Below, piece after piece: positions 17,403-26,088 of a stretch of DNA of 64,000 nt. The DNA lies in contig CAYNFM010000001.1 in NCBI GenBank assembly GCA_964396415.1, forward strand, positions 69,143 through 133,142, written 5' to 3'. This DNA comes from UBA1306 sp964396415 (GTDB lineage Bacteria; Spirochaetota; Spirochaetia; Treponematales; Rectinemataceae). Position 1 is the first letter of the stretch. Each line of letters opens with the position of its first letter. Under the pieces are notes generated by a model. The model was not told where the DNA came from and ran no database searches. It was given only the letters and a program-made list of their open reading frames with translations. The position numbers were made by a program, and so were the translations under genes.

Positions 17403-17819
17403 ATGGCCCTGAATATCGGCTCGCTCAGCTCGATCCTTACTCCGAACTCGGCCGCCCAACTCGCCGCGCTTGCGCGCACCGACGCCATGCATTACACTTC
17501 TGCCGGCCTGCGGGACGAATCGGGGACCGACTCGACCGATGGCATCGCCGATGCCCTCCTGCCTGCGGGCATAGGGGCGCAGTCCTCGGCGACGAAGGCT
17601 CCGTCTTTCGAGCAGGCGCTGCTCAAGGCCATGGACGGCGTGAGCTCGTCGCAGAACAAGAGCGACGATCTGCTTCAGAGAGTTGTTGCTGACCCCGATT
17701 CGGTCGACGCGCAGGACGTCACTATAGCCATGGCCGAGGCGAATATGTCGCTCAATTTGGCCAAGACCGTCATGTCGCGGGTAGTGACCGCGTGGAAGGA
17801 TATAATCAATACTCGCTGA
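17403..17819 (+). CDS. fliE: flagellar hook-basal body adaptor FliE
   Basis: FliE links the MS ring to the rod. The 138-residue protein is longer than the usual 100-110: the first 60 residues are a Ser/Ala-rich extension, and the conserved part runs from about residue 63 (PSFEQALLKAMDGV) through VDAQDVTIAMAEANMSLNLAKTVMSRVVTAWKDIINTR, the family C-terminus. A 156-base structured gap separates it from fliF, unusual in this tightly packed block. Confidence 0.93.
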   Translation: MALNIGSLSSILTPNSAAQLAALARTDAMHYTSAGLRDESGTDSTDGIADALLPAGIGAQSSATKAPSFEQALLKAMDGVSSSQNKSDDLLQRVVADPDSVDAQDVTIAMAEANMSLNLAKTVMSRVVTAWKDIINTR

Positions 17820-17848
17820 CTTGCGAAGCAGGTCGGGGAGTGTCAGGC

Positions 17849-17937
17849 GGCGTGAAGGCTCCCGACGACGGATGGCCGAGTTCCCTTGGGGAAGGGAACT
17901 CGTGGACCGGTGATCCAGTCGGGAAGCCCGCGACGCC
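17849..17937 (+). ncRNA. nested structured RNA element between fliE and fliF
   Basis: The transcript can fold into a nested stack. P1 is GGCGT (17849-17853) with ACGCC (17933-17937). P2 is GGCTCCCGAC (17857-17866) with GTCGGGAAGCC (17918-17928), 10 pairs with one bulged A. P3 is GGAT (17870-17873) with ATCC (17913-17916). P4 is an 11-pair stem CGAGTTCCCTT (17877-17887) with AAGGGAACTCG (17892-17902), closed by a GGGG tetraloop. It does not match a riboswitch class I know. It could be a cis-regulatory leader for fliF, an attenuator or a processing signal; the function is inference. Confidence 0.5.
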
Positions 17938-17944
17938 TCTAAAA

Positions 17945-17973
17945 GCGGGGCTATGGACCCGCGCTGGGGGGGG
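17945..17973 (+). promoter_or_regulatory. hairpin and G8 ribosome-binding tract before fliF
   Basis: GCGGG (17945-17949) pairs with CCCGC (17958-17962). The hairpin is followed by eight consecutive G (17966-17973) ending two bases before the fliF ATG. The G run is the only Shine-Dalgarno-like sequence. Homopolymeric G runs change length by slippage, so ribosome binding could vary between cells. Confidence 0.45.
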
Positions 17974-17975
17974 AC

Positions 17976-19682
17976 ATGAACGATTTCTTCAAAAAGCTCT
18001 TCGATCAAGCCAAGGCGCTTTGGGCTAAATGGACCTTGGTCCAGAAGCTCATCCTGGGAGGGGTCGTGCTGGCCGCGATAATCGCGGTCGTGATACTCGT
18101 GCGGATCTCGGCCGCGCCCACGATGGTGAAGCTCCTCGGCACGCCCATCAAGACCGACGACGAACTCAGACTCATCACCAGCAAGCTGGATGCGGAAGGC
18201 ATACCATATCAGGTGGGCGAGAGCAATCAGCTCTATGTCAAGGACCAAAAGACCGCGCTCAGGGCTAAAGGCATTCTCATCCGGGATGACCTCATTCCCA
18301 AGGGAACTGATCCTTGGGCCATCTTCGACGTGCAACGCTGGACTACGACGGATTTCGAGCGCAACGTCAATCTGCGCCGGGCGATAATCGGCCAGGTGAC
18401 CCAGCAGATCGAAGCTCTCGACGACGTCGATAAGGCGAGCGTCACGGTGGTCATGCCCGAGAAGGAGCTTTTCCAACAGGATCAGAAGCCCGTCACGGCA
18501 AGCGTCATCCTCTTTCCGAAGCCCGGATCCGATCTGGCCCAGAACCGAAAGAAGATCGAGGGCGTCCAGAAGATACTCAAGTTCGCCGTCGAAGGTCTCA
18601 CCGACGAGGACATCGTCATCACCGATCAGAACGGCATCGTGCTCAACGACTTCGCCAATATGGCCGACTTCGATCGGCTCCAGCAGACCAAGAGCGAGCA
18701 AAAGCTCATTCAGGATCTCGAGGCCCAGTACCGCGCGAAGGTGCTCGATGCCCTGCAGCAGATCTATACGCCCGATCGGGTCCGCGACCTCAACATCAAG
18801 ATCGATATGGATATGTCCAAGAAGAACGTGAAGACCGAGGAGTATTTCCCCGTGACGATAAAGCCTCGGACGCCTCGCTCGCCCTACGACGATTCCGACG
18901 TCCGCGCCTCTGTCACGAGGTCCAAGACCGAGACGACGACGGAGTGGACGGGCACGGGCTTCAATCCCGAAGGTCCCGCCGGGACGGAAGGCCAGACTGC
19001 CCCGGCCTACAAGGACCTCCAGAACATGCAAGGGAAGATGACTCAGCATTCCATCGTGCAGAACGAGGAGATAAACAAGCGGAATATCGATGAGGTGAGC
19101 TCGCCTACGATCCAGAGGGTCACCGTCTCGGTCAATATCGACGGTGTATGGAAATGGAAGTACGACGAAAAAGGCCGCCTCAAAATGCTTCCCGAAGGCG
19201 GTGTCGATCGCGAGTACGTTCCGATACCGGACGACGATCTCAAGAAGGCGCAGGCGCTCATCCAGGATGCCGTTGGCTACAATCAGGACCGCGGCGACTC
19301 GGTGACCGTCCAAAACATCGCCTTCGACCGAACCGCGCAATTCAAGGCCGAGGACGCGGACTACCTGAGGAACGTCCAGGTCAGGCAGATTGTGCTATAC
19401 TCCCTCATCGGGCTGGCGATCCTCATGCTCGCGTTCATCGTTTTCCGCGTCGTCTCGCGCGAGCTCGAAAGGCGCCGCAGGATAGCCGAGGAGAAGCGCG
19501 CGATCGAGCAGAGCATGCTGCGCGAGAACGCGATTCGCCAGGCCGAGGAGCAGAACATCGAAGTGTCGATGTCCGTCGAGGAACGCAAAAGGCTGGAGCT
19601 TCAGGAGCACGCGATTAACATGGCGAAGGAGCATCCGGAGGACGTCGCGCAGCTCATCCGCACCTGGCTGCGGGAGGAGTGA
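17976..19682 (+). CDS. fliF: flagellar MS-ring protein FliF
   Basis: FliF forms the inner-membrane MS ring on which the flagellum and its export gate assemble. The 568-residue protein has a first membrane helix (about 22-46), the YscJ/FliF ring-building domain (about 48-220), the FliF C-terminal ring domain, a second membrane helix (about 467-490) and a cytoplasmic tail ending AKEHPEDVAQLIRTWLREE, the FliG-binding peptide. Its stop lies within a few bases of the fliG start. Translation is likely controlled by the upstream structured gap and the G8 tract. Confidence 0.97.
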   Translation: MNDFFKKLFDQAKALWAKWTLVQKLILGGVVLAAIIAVVILVRISAAPTMVKLLGTPIKTDDELRLITSKLDAEGIPYQVGESNQLYVKDQKTALRAKGILIRDDLIPKGTDPWAIFDVQRWTTTDFERNVNLRRAIIGQVTQQIEALDDVDKASVTVVMPEKELFQQDQKPVTASVILFPKPGSDLAQNRKKIEGVQKILKFAVEGLTDEDIVITDQNGIVLNDFANMADFDRLQQTKSEQKLIQDLEAQYRAKVLDALQQIYTPDRVRDLNIKIDMDMSKKNVKTEEYFPVTIKPRTPRSPYDDSDVRASVTRSKTETTTEWTGTGFNPEGPAGTEGQTAPAYKDLQNMQGKMTQHSIVQNEEINKRNIDEVSSPTIQRVTVSVNIDGVWKWKYDEKGRLKMLPEGGVDREYVPIPDDDLKKAQALIQDAVGYNQDRGDSVTVQNIAFDRTAQFKAEDADYLRNVQVRQIVLYSLIGLAILMLAFIVFRVVSRELERRRRIAEEKRAIEQSMLRENAIRQAEEQNIEVSMSVEERKRLELQEHAINMAKEHPEDVAQLIRTWLREE

Positions 19683-19684
19683 TA

Positions 19685-20782
19685 ATGCCTCAGCAAACCC
19701 AAGCCCGAGGCCGTGGGCAGGCGGCGGGTCCGATCTCCGGCGCCCGCGGGGCGGAGGCCGCCGCGAAGCGGCCCAAGAACGTCAAGGACATGGCGGGCAG
19801 GCAGAAGGCTGCAGTCTTCCTCGTAGCCCTGGGTTCGGAGATATCCTCCGAGATCTTCAAGCATCTACGCGAGGACGAGATAGAGACCCTCACCTTCGAG
19901 ATCGCTCGCCTCGACTCGGTCGAGGCCGAGCAGAAGGACCAGGTCCTCACCGAGTTCCAAGAGCTCATGATGGCCTCGGACTTCATAACCTCCGGCGGCA
20001 TCGATTACGCGCGGGAGCTTCTCGAGAAGTCCCTGGGCTCGCAGCGCGCGATCGACATCATCAACCGCCTCACATCGAGCCTGCAGGTGCGGCCCTTCGA
20101 TTTCATCCGCCGTACCGACCCGGCGCACCTCCTGAACTTCATACAGACCGAGCACCCGCAGACGATATCCCTCATCCTCGCCTATCTAGAGCCCAATAAG
20201 GCGGCCTATATTCTGCAGAAGCTGCCGCACGACGTGCAGTCGGACGTCGCCAAGCGCATCGCTACCATGGACCGCACGATGCCCGAAGTGCTGCGGGAAG
20301 TGGAGCGGGTCCTCGAGAAGAAGCTGTCCACCCTATCGAGCGAGGACTTTACCGCGGCTGGCGGCGTCGATTCGATCGTCGGCATCCTCAACCTCGTCGA
20401 TCGCACCTCCGAGAAGGGGATCATCGAGGCTTTGGAGGAGGATTCGCCCGAGCTGGCCGAGGACATAAAGAAGAAGATGTTCGTCTTCGAGGACGTAGTC
20501 CTCCTCGACGATCGATCGATCCAGAAGGTCCTGCGCGAAGTCGACGGCCAGGAGATCGCAAAGGCTCTCAAAGGAGTGGACAGCGAGGTCCAGGAGAAGA
20601 TCTTCAAGAACATGTCGAAGCGCGCGGCTACCATGCTCAAGGAAGACATGGAATTCATGGGCCCGGTACGCATCAAGGACGTCGAGGAAGCCCAGCAGAA
20701 GATCGTATCCATCATCCGCCACCTCGAGGAGACCGGCGAGATCATCATCTCCCGCGGAGAGGGCGACGAGCTCGTCCAATAA
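19685..20782 (+). CDS. fliG: flagellar motor switch protein FliG
   Basis: FliG is the rotor protein that contacts the stator and sets rotation direction. In the 365-residue protein a basic Ala/Gly-rich extension (about 1-38) precedes the N-terminal FliF-binding domain (GRQKAAVFLVALGSEISSEIFKHL), the middle domain with the EHPQTISLILAYL motif, and the C-terminal motor domain with its charged helix (DLDDRSIQKVLREVD-type region). ATG 19685, 6-10 bases after GGAGGAG, is better placed than GTG 19679. Only one fliG is present in the window; spirochaetes often have two. Confidence 0.96.
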   Translation: MPQQTQARGRGQAAGPISGARGAEAAAKRPKNVKDMAGRQKAAVFLVALGSEISSEIFKHLREDEIETLTFEIARLDSVEAEQKDQVLTEFQELMMASDFITSGGIDYARELLEKSLGSQRAIDIINRLTSSLQVRPFDFIRRTDPAHLLNFIQTEHPQTISLILAYLEPNKAAYILQKLPHDVQSDVAKRIATMDRTMPEVLREVERVLEKKLSTLSSEDFTAAGGVDSIVGILNLVDRTSEKGIIEALEEDSPELAEDIKKKMFVFEDVVLLDDRSIQKVLREVDGQEIAKALKGVDSEVQEKIFKNMSKRAATMLKEDMEFMGPVRIKDVEEAQQKIVSIIRHLEETGEIIISRGEGDELVQ

Positions 20783-20794
20783 AGGGAATAGTCC

Positions 20795-21721
20795 ATGGCC
20801 AAAACCGTTTTCCGGCCCTTCGAGTTCGTTTCTCTCCAGTCCACGATGATACTCAAGCACGAGGGACCCGAGGGGGGGCAGGAAGTCCAGTCCGCCGAGG
20901 AGGCGATAGAGGCTCCGGAATACGACGGACCCAGCGCGGACGATTTACGGCGCGAGGCCGAGGCGTTCAAGGCCCAATGGGACAAGGAAAAGGAAGCGCT
21001 GCTCGCCTCGGCCAAGGCCGAGGCCGATCGCATCGTCCGGGAGGCCGAGAGCGCGGCCTTCGAGGAAGTGAGGCGCAAGACCAACCAGGCTCAGAAGCTG
21101 AAGCAGGAGGCCGAGGAAGAGGCCACCGGGATAGTTGGCGAGGCCGAGAAGCGCGTGGCGGAGCTCGAGTCCTCCGCGAAGTCCCGCCTGGAAGCGGCCG
21201 AGCGCGAAGCGTCGAAGAAGGGGCGCGAGGAAGGCAGGGAAGAAGGGTACAAGGAGGGCGTCGCCGAGGCGGAGCGCCTGGTCGGACGGCTCCATACCAT
21301 TCTCGACCGAGCGATGGATAAGCGGGCGGAGATCCTCGCCGAGACCGAGTCGCAGGTCATCGAGCTCGTCCTCCTCGTGGCAAGGAAGGTCGTCAAGGTC
21401 ATCTCGGAAAACCAAAAGAGCGTCGTCGTCCAGAACATCTCCCAGGCGCTTCGCAAGCTCAAGACTAAGAGCGACGTCATCGTGCGCGTCAACCTGGCCG
21501 ATCTTCAGCTGGCGACCGAGCACGTCAAGGACTTCGTCCAGATGACGGAAAACGCCAAGAAGATGCAGATCGTCGAGGATTCGACGGTCGATCGAGGCGG
21601 CTGCGTCATCGAGACCGATTTCGGCGAGATCGACGCGCGGATTTCGAGTCAGCTCAGCGAGCTCGAGGAGAGGATACTCGACGTGGCGCCGATCAAGGCC
21701 CGCGGAAAGATCCAGGGTTGA
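20795..21721 (+). CDS. fliH: flagellar export ATPase regulator FliH
   Basis: FliH is the stalk-like regulator that binds the export ATPase FliI. The 308-residue protein is dominated by a long charged coiled coil (about 50-170) including a GREEGREEGYKEGVAEAE stretch with glycine every fourth residue, typical of FliH, then a C-terminal globular FliH/YscL domain ending in GGCVIETDFGEIDARISSQLSEL. It lies between fliG and fliI as in other spirochaetes. Confidence 0.93.
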   Translation: MAKTVFRPFEFVSLQSTMILKHEGPEGGQEVQSAEEAIEAPEYDGPSADDLRREAEAFKAQWDKEKEALLASAKAEADRIVREAESAAFEEVRRKTNQAQKLKQEAEEEATGIVGEAEKRVAELESSAKSRLEAAEREASKKGREEGREEGYKEGVAEAERLVGRLHTILDRAMDKRAEILAETESQVIELVLLVARKVVKVISENQKSVVVQNISQALRKLKTKSDVIVRVNLADLQLATEHVKDFVQMTENAKKMQIVEDSTVDRGGCVIETDFGEIDARISSQLSELEERILDVAPIKARGKIQG

Positions 21722-21722
21722 T

Positions 21723-23096
21723 ATGGAAGGACTCGGGAAATACCTGAGCGCGGTCGAGAGGACCGACCCAATCAAATACGTCGGACGCGTCACGAAGGTC
21801 CTGGGCCTCCTCGTCGAGAGCAGGGGCCCCCAGGCCGTAATCGGCGAGGTATGCCAGATACTCGTCCCCAGGCTGGGCAAGGCCGCCTATGCCGAGGTGG
21901 TGGGCCTGCGCGAGGACGCCGTGCAGCTCATGTCCTACGAAGGACTCGAGGGCATCGAGGTAGGCTGCCAAGTCATCGCGACGGGAGAGCTCCTGCAGGT
22001 CCCGGTCTCCGATCGCCTCCTCGGGCGCGTCCTCGACAGCATGGGCCGTCCCTCGGACGGGAAAGGCGATATCTCGTCGGATACTTTCTATCCGGCCGTG
22101 GCGCGTCCGCCAGACGCCCTTACGAGAAAGCGGATAACCCGCCGCGTCGTCACGGGAGTCAGGTCCATCGATGGCCTGGTGCCTCTCGGAAGGGGACAGC
22201 GCATAGGGATATTCGCGGGTTCCGGTGTAGGTAAATCCACGGTGATGGGCATGATCGCGAGGAATACGGACGCTGACGTCAACGTCATCGCCCTCATCGG
22301 GGAACGCGGTCGCGAGGTCAGGGAGTTCATCGAGAACGACCTCGGCGAAGAGGGCCTGCGACGCTCGGTCGTCATAGTGTCCACTTCGGACACGCCGCCC
22401 CTCTCCCGCTTGCGCGGCGCCTACGTCGCCGCCGCGGTAGCCGAATACTTCCGCGATCAGGGCAAGGACGTGATGCTTCTCTTCGATTCGGTTACGCGCT
22501 TCGCCCGCGCCCAGCGCGAGGTCGGTCTCGCGATAGGGGAGCCGCCCGCGACTCGCGGCTATACGCCCAGCGTATTCGACTCGATGCCCAAGCTCCTCGA
22601 GCGCTCCGGTACCTCCGCCAAGGGTTCCATCACCGGGATCTATACCATCCTGGTCGACGGCGACGACATGGACGAACCGATCGCCGATACCGTCCGCGGC
22701 ATCCTTGATGGCCACATCGTACTATCGCGGCGGCTCGCCCAGCGCTATCAGTACCCGGCGGTCGACGTGCTCAAGTCGGTTTCCCGCCTCGTCGGGTCGG
22801 TGACCGGACCCATGACCCAGAAGGTGATGGGCTATGTACGCAAGGTGATGGCCATATACGAAGAGAACGAGGATATGATAACGATCGGCGCCTACGTGAA
22901 AGGCTCCAGTCCCGCCGTCGACGAGGCGATCGCCAAGAAGGACGCCGTCCAGGAATTCCTCATCCAGGCGGTGGAGGAGAAGGCCCCGATAGCCGATACG
23001 CTCAGGAGACTGTCCGCGATCGCCGGCATACCCCTCCCCCCGCAGGAAGCGGCGTCAAACGCGACCGAGGCCGACGCCGGGGAGGACTTCGCTTGA
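21723..23096 (+). CDS. fliI: flagellum-specific export ATP synthase FliI
   Basis: FliI is the F1-beta-like ATPase of the flagellar type III export apparatus. The 457-residue protein has Walker A GIFAGSGVGKSTVMG (about 161-175), GERGREVREFIE, Walker B DVMLLFDSVTRFA and the GEPPATRGYTPSVF segment. Start is one base after the fliH stop; its stop overlaps the TTG start of fliJ. Confidence 0.97.
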   Translation: MEGLGKYLSAVERTDPIKYVGRVTKVLGLLVESRGPQAVIGEVCQILVPRLGKAAYAEVVGLREDAVQLMSYEGLEGIEVGCQVIATGELLQVPVSDRLLGRVLDSMGRPSDGKGDISSDTFYPAVARPPDALTRKRITRRVVTGVRSIDGLVPLGRGQRIGIFAGSGVGKSTVMGMIARNTDADVNVIALIGERGREVREFIENDLGEEGLRRSVVIVSTSDTPPLSRLRGAYVAAAVAEYFRDQGKDVMLLFDSVTRFARAQREVGLAIGEPPATRGYTPSVFDSMPKLLERSGTSAKGSITGIYTILVDGDDMDEPIADTVRGILDGHIVLSRRLAQRYQYPAVDVLKSVSRLVGSVTGPMTQKVMGYVRKVMAIYEENEDMITIGAYVKGSSPAVDEAIAKKDAVQEFLIQAVEEKAPIADTLRRLSAIAGIPLPPQEAASNATEADAGEDFA

Positions 23097-23530
23097 GACG
23101 CTTCAAGTTCAATCTCGAGAGATTCCTCGAGCTGCGGAGCTTCTACGAGCGCAAGGCCGAGCTGGCCCTCGCCGAGCGGGCGGGACGTTGCGCCTTCCTC
23201 GACGGGCAGCTGCGCGAGGTGGCGCAGGCGAGATGGCGGACGAGCCGCGAGATGTTCTCGGCCGGTCGGGATCTGTCCGACTATCGCGCGGCCGAGCTCT
23301 ATATCGTCCGCCTCGAGCGCGATCGAGACAGGCTCGCCGAAGAGCTCGCTCGAGCGGAAGTCGAGCGGGAAGAGGCTCGACTCCTATACATCGAACGGCA
23401 CAAGGCTCGCGAGGCGATCGAGAAGCTGAAAGAGCGTCGGCAGGCGGAGTATTATCGCCTCGCCGAGCGAGAGGAAACGAAGGCCCTCGATGATCTGCCA
23501 AGGCGTCGCGTCGTCGAGGCGAAGGACTAG
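23093..23530 (+). CDS. fliJ: flagellar export chaperone/coupling protein FliJ
   Basis: A 145-residue protein that is almost wholly a charged antiparallel coiled coil starting RRFKFNLERFLELRSFYERKAELALAE, the standard FliJ opening. FliJ sits in the FliI hexamer like the gamma subunit of F1. TTG start at 23093 overlaps the fliI stop. Sequence conservation is low in the family; size, coiled coil and position decide. Confidence 0.85.
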   Translation: MRRFKFNLERFLELRSFYERKAELALAERAGRCAFLDGQLREVAQARWRTSREMFSAGRDLSDYRAAELYIVRLERDRDRLAEELARAEVEREEARLLYIERHKAREAIEKLKERRQAEYYRLAEREETKALDDLPRRRVVEAKD

Positions 23531-23535
23531 GGGAG

Positions 23536-24168
23536 ATGGCAAGCTTCGGAAGGCCGAGGGTACTCGGGCGCATCGTCCTTCTTTTGGCGATGATACTCGC
23601 CCTCGTGATAGGCGGGATCGTCTGGTTCGATTATATCGGCCTTATCGACGCGAAGACCGCTCTTGCCCCCGCGTACAAGCTGCTGGGCGTAAATGGGCGC
23701 GCGCCCAAGGCCATTCGAGCCGACAGCCCCGTCCTCCTCGAGGAGGAGCGCTACGCGAAACGGCTGGAGTCGATCGCCGTTCGCGCCGAGGATCTCGACG
23801 CCAGGGAGAGCGGACTCGATAAGCGAGACGCCGATATCTCCCAGAAGGCCCAAGAATTGGACGACCGCGGAAAAGCCCTCGACGATAAAGAGAAATCGTT
23901 CAATGACAAGGTGAAAGAGTACGACAATAGGAAGGCCAACATCGATCAGAACGCGCAGTACCTGGTCGGCATGCCGCCGGATAAGGCGGTGGGCATCCTG
24001 AACGCGATGGACGACCAGACGGTCATCGACATCTTCCACGCCGTGGAGGAAAGGGCGAAGGCCGCCGGGGTAAGCTCTCTCGTTTCCGTATGGCTCTCCG
24101 GCATGCCGCCCGATCGCTCCGCGACCCTTCAGCGCAAGATGGCGGCCAAACCGAGCTCCTTAGAGTAG
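23536..24168 (+). CDS. flbB: spirochaete periplasmic flagellar collar protein FlbB
   Basis: A 210-residue membrane-anchored protein: one helix (about 10-30), a coiled coil of repeating Leu-Asp-Asp/Lys-Glu units (about 70-135), then a MgtE-N-like domain with MPPDKAVGILNAMDDQTVIDIF and a second MPPDRSATL motif. The gene position fliJ-flbB-fliK-flgD and this architecture match FlbB of Borrelia (BB0286), a base component of the spirochaete-specific collar that fixes flagellar orientation. This gene is one of the strongest spirochaete markers in the window. Confidence 0.85.
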   Translation: MASFGRPRVLGRIVLLLAMILALVIGGIVWFDYIGLIDAKTALAPAYKLLGVNGRAPKAIRADSPVLLEEERYAKRLESIAVRAEDLDARESGLDKRDADISQKAQELDDRGKALDDKEKSFNDKVKEYDNRKANIDQNAQYLVGMPPDKAVGILNAMDDQTVIDIFHAVEERAKAAGVSSLVSVWLSGMPPDRSATLQRKMAAKPSSLE

Positions 24169-24210
24169 GCGCGAGGCGAGGCCCAAAGGGCTGGCGCCGC
24201 GGACTGTCAG

Positions 24211-24245
24211 GAGCGAAGCTCGCGACGAGAGCGAAGCTCGCGACG
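24211..24245 (+). repeat. 18-base tandem repeat with internal dyad
   Basis: GAGCGAAGCTCGCGACG occurs twice with an 18-base period (24211-24227 and 24229-24245). Each copy holds the dyad GAGC-GAA-GCTC. It lies between the flbB stop and the likely start of fliK. Confidence 0.6.
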
Positions 24246-24275
24246 GCTCTTCGATATCGGCAAAGGAGAGCGTCA

Positions 24276-25622
24276 ACGTCAATCCCCGCGCAGTCCACGA
24301 ACGCGATCCGTACGGTTTCAGCCGAAAAAGCAGGAGGAGTCGGCCAGGCTCCCTCCCTCTTCAAGAAAGCCGGCGGCAAGAAGGCTGTCGGCCTTGCCGG
24401 ACTCTTCTCGGAATTACTGGCTCAAGCCCAGAAAAGCTCGGGCATGAAGGGCGGCGATGGCGAGGCTGTGATCAGGTCGAAAACCAGGCTCGGGGCGGCG
24501 CAGGCAGCTCGGGGCGCCCCTGCATCCGACGGCGAGAAGGCGGCCGATCGGAAACCTACGAACCTTCAGGCCAAGGCTCCCCCCTCGAGGCGGGCGGAGG
24601 TTCTGGGGGCGCCCGCCGTCCCGAAGGAAGCGCGCCGCTCCGCGCAAGCCGCGCGCGACGATAAAGCGCATGAGCATAGTCCGAGTTCCGGGCAGGCGGT
24701 CCCGGCCGAGACGAAGGCCAAGGTCGCCAAGGCGACCGACGACGATCGCTCGGCCAGGACCAAAAGGGATGCGGCCCTCGACGAATCCGGTTCCATCCTC
24801 GCGTCAGGCTCGGGCCTGGCCGCGAGGGCACTATCCGCCGATGCGAGCGTCATGCGGGCGAAAGGCGCGCCTTCGGGCGGGCGCGAAGATCCTGCCGCAG
24901 GGCAAAAGGCCGAAAGGCTCTCGTCGGAGCCGAAATTGAGCGTTCGCGATCTCAGGCGATCGACAGATGCGAAGGGCGGAGCCGCATCGAAGCCTGCCCT
25001 CAAGCCCGAAGACCCTTCCGGAGGAAGCATTCAACAGTCGAAGTCCTCGAGCCATGAAACCGGTCGCGAGGTTTATCGCGAGCTGTCGCTCGGGGCGAGA
25101 GGAACTGGAGACTCGAGCATGCCTGCCTCGGCCGGGAAGGCGGACGCTGCCGGCGGCCGCGGACAGGACTTCGGGTCCATGCTGGCGGACCGCCTTCGCG
25201 ATGCCTGGAACGGCGAGATCGTCCAAAGCGCCCGCATCGTCCTTAAGGATGGCGACGCCGGTACGATTCGATTGAGGCTGAAGCCGGAATCGCTGGGAAA
25301 CGTCAAGATAGAGCTGAATCTATCCGAGAACAATATCAGCGGCAGGATCCTGGTAGAGTCCGACAAGGCGAAAAGCGCTTTCGAGCGGAATATGAACCAG
25401 TTGGCCGATGCTTTCAAACAGGGCGGCTTCGATTCCGCCAGCCTCGAAGTCGCAGTCGGCGGAGGCTCGGGCGGGGGATCCCCCAACGATTCGTCCAGGA
25501 AGGGGTCGCCGGAGCCATTCTTCTCGGAGCGTCTACGCGGCGCTGTCGGCTCGACGGCCGATCCCGCCGCCGCCGTTACGGCCTATTCGCGCCGAGGCGG
25601 CTCGATCGACATATATGCATAG
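24276..25622 (+). CDS. fliK: flagellar hook-length control protein FliK (start uncertain)
   Basis: The C-terminal 120 residues are the FliK hook-length domain: LRLKPESLGNVKIELNLSE, then ISGRILVESDKAKSAFERNMNQL. The middle is a long low-complexity linker rich in Ala, Ser, Lys and Gly, as expected for a secreted molecular ruler. The start is a problem: the frame is open from an ATG at 24090, but that would overlap flbB by 79 bases, and the next in-frame ATG is 24445. A good AAAGGAGAG site (24262-24270) is followed in frame only by non-standard codons (ACG 24276, ATC 24282). The start given is provisional. It corresponds in position to FlbC of Borrelia. Confidence 0.8.
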   Translation, partial: TSIPAQSTNAIRTVSAEKAGGVGQAPSLFKKAGGKKAVGLAGLFSELLAQAQKSSGMKGGDGEAVIRSKTRLGAAQAARGAPASDGEKAADRKPTNLQAKAPPSRRAEVLGAPAVPKEARRSAQAARDDKAHEHSPSSGQAVPAETKAKVAKATDDDRSARTKRDAALDESGSILASGSGLAARALSADASVMRAKGAPSGGREDPAAGQKAERLSSEPKLSVRDLRRSTDAKGGAASKPALKPEDPSGGSIQQSKSSSHETGREVYRELSLGARGTGDSSMPASAGKADAAGGRGQDFGSMLADRLRDAWNGEIVQSARIVLKDGDAGTIRLRLKPESLGNVKIELNLSENNISGRILVESDKAKSAFERNMNQLADAFKQGGFDSASLEVAVGGGSGGGSPNDSSRKGSPEPFFSERLRGAVGSTADPAAAVTAYSRRGGSIDIYA

Positions 25623-25631
25623 GAGGACCCG

Positions 25632-26075
25632 GTGGACCTTAACATCAATACCGCGCTGAGCTCGCAAGACCTCGCCGCGACGAAGGCCGAGGTCGACACG
25701 TTCAACAAGTCGATCAAAAGCGCCAAGTCCGGATCGGCCAACCTCGGTCGCGACGATTTCCTCAAGCTGCTCATAACCCAGCTGCAGCACCAGGACCCTA
25801 CCGCGCCCGTCGACGACAAGGATTTCATAGCCCAGATGGCGCAGTTTTCCTCTCTCGAGCAGATAACCAACATGAGCTCGAGCTTCCAGAGGCTTTCCGG
25901 ACTCCTCGCCTCGGGCGAGGCCTCGCAAGTCCTGGGCAAGACGGTCGAGCTTCACGACGGGGACAATCTCGTTCGCGGCGTCGTGGACAAGGTGGTTCGC
26001 GGCGACAATCCCCTCGTCAGCGTAAACGGCGGCATTTACGACTTTTCCCAGGTAGAATCGGTTATAGGAAACTAG
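25632..26075 (+). CDS. flgD: flagellar hook assembly (cap) protein FlgD
   Basis: FlgD caps the growing hook. The 147-residue protein has the family core NLGRDDFLKLLITQLQHQDPTAPVDDKDFIAQMAQFSSLEQ (about residues 37-77) and a shortened C-terminal domain, similar to other spirochaete FlgD. GTG start at 25632 follows AGGAGG. It lies between fliK and flgE as expected for hook assembly genes. Confidence 0.95.
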   Translation: MDLNINTALSSQDLAATKAEVDTFNKSIKSAKSGSANLGRDDFLKLLITQLQHQDPTAPVDDKDFIAQMAQFSSLEQITNMSSSFQRLSGLLASGEASQVLGKTVELHDGDNLVRGVVDKVVRGDNPLVSVNGGIYDFSQVESVIGN

Positions 26076-26088
26076 GAGGGCTAGTCCC

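Noticed and set aside
17910..17937. Cobalamin riboswitch (AGTCGGGAAGCCCGC resembles the B12 box)
   Set aside because: The similar bases are one strand of the 10-pair stem; the conserved GCCACTG core and the multi-arm junction of the class are absent and the element is too short.
17208..19340. 710-codon minus-strand frame opposite fliF
   Set aside because: Shadow of flgC, fliE and fliF; no start context and no recognisable domains.
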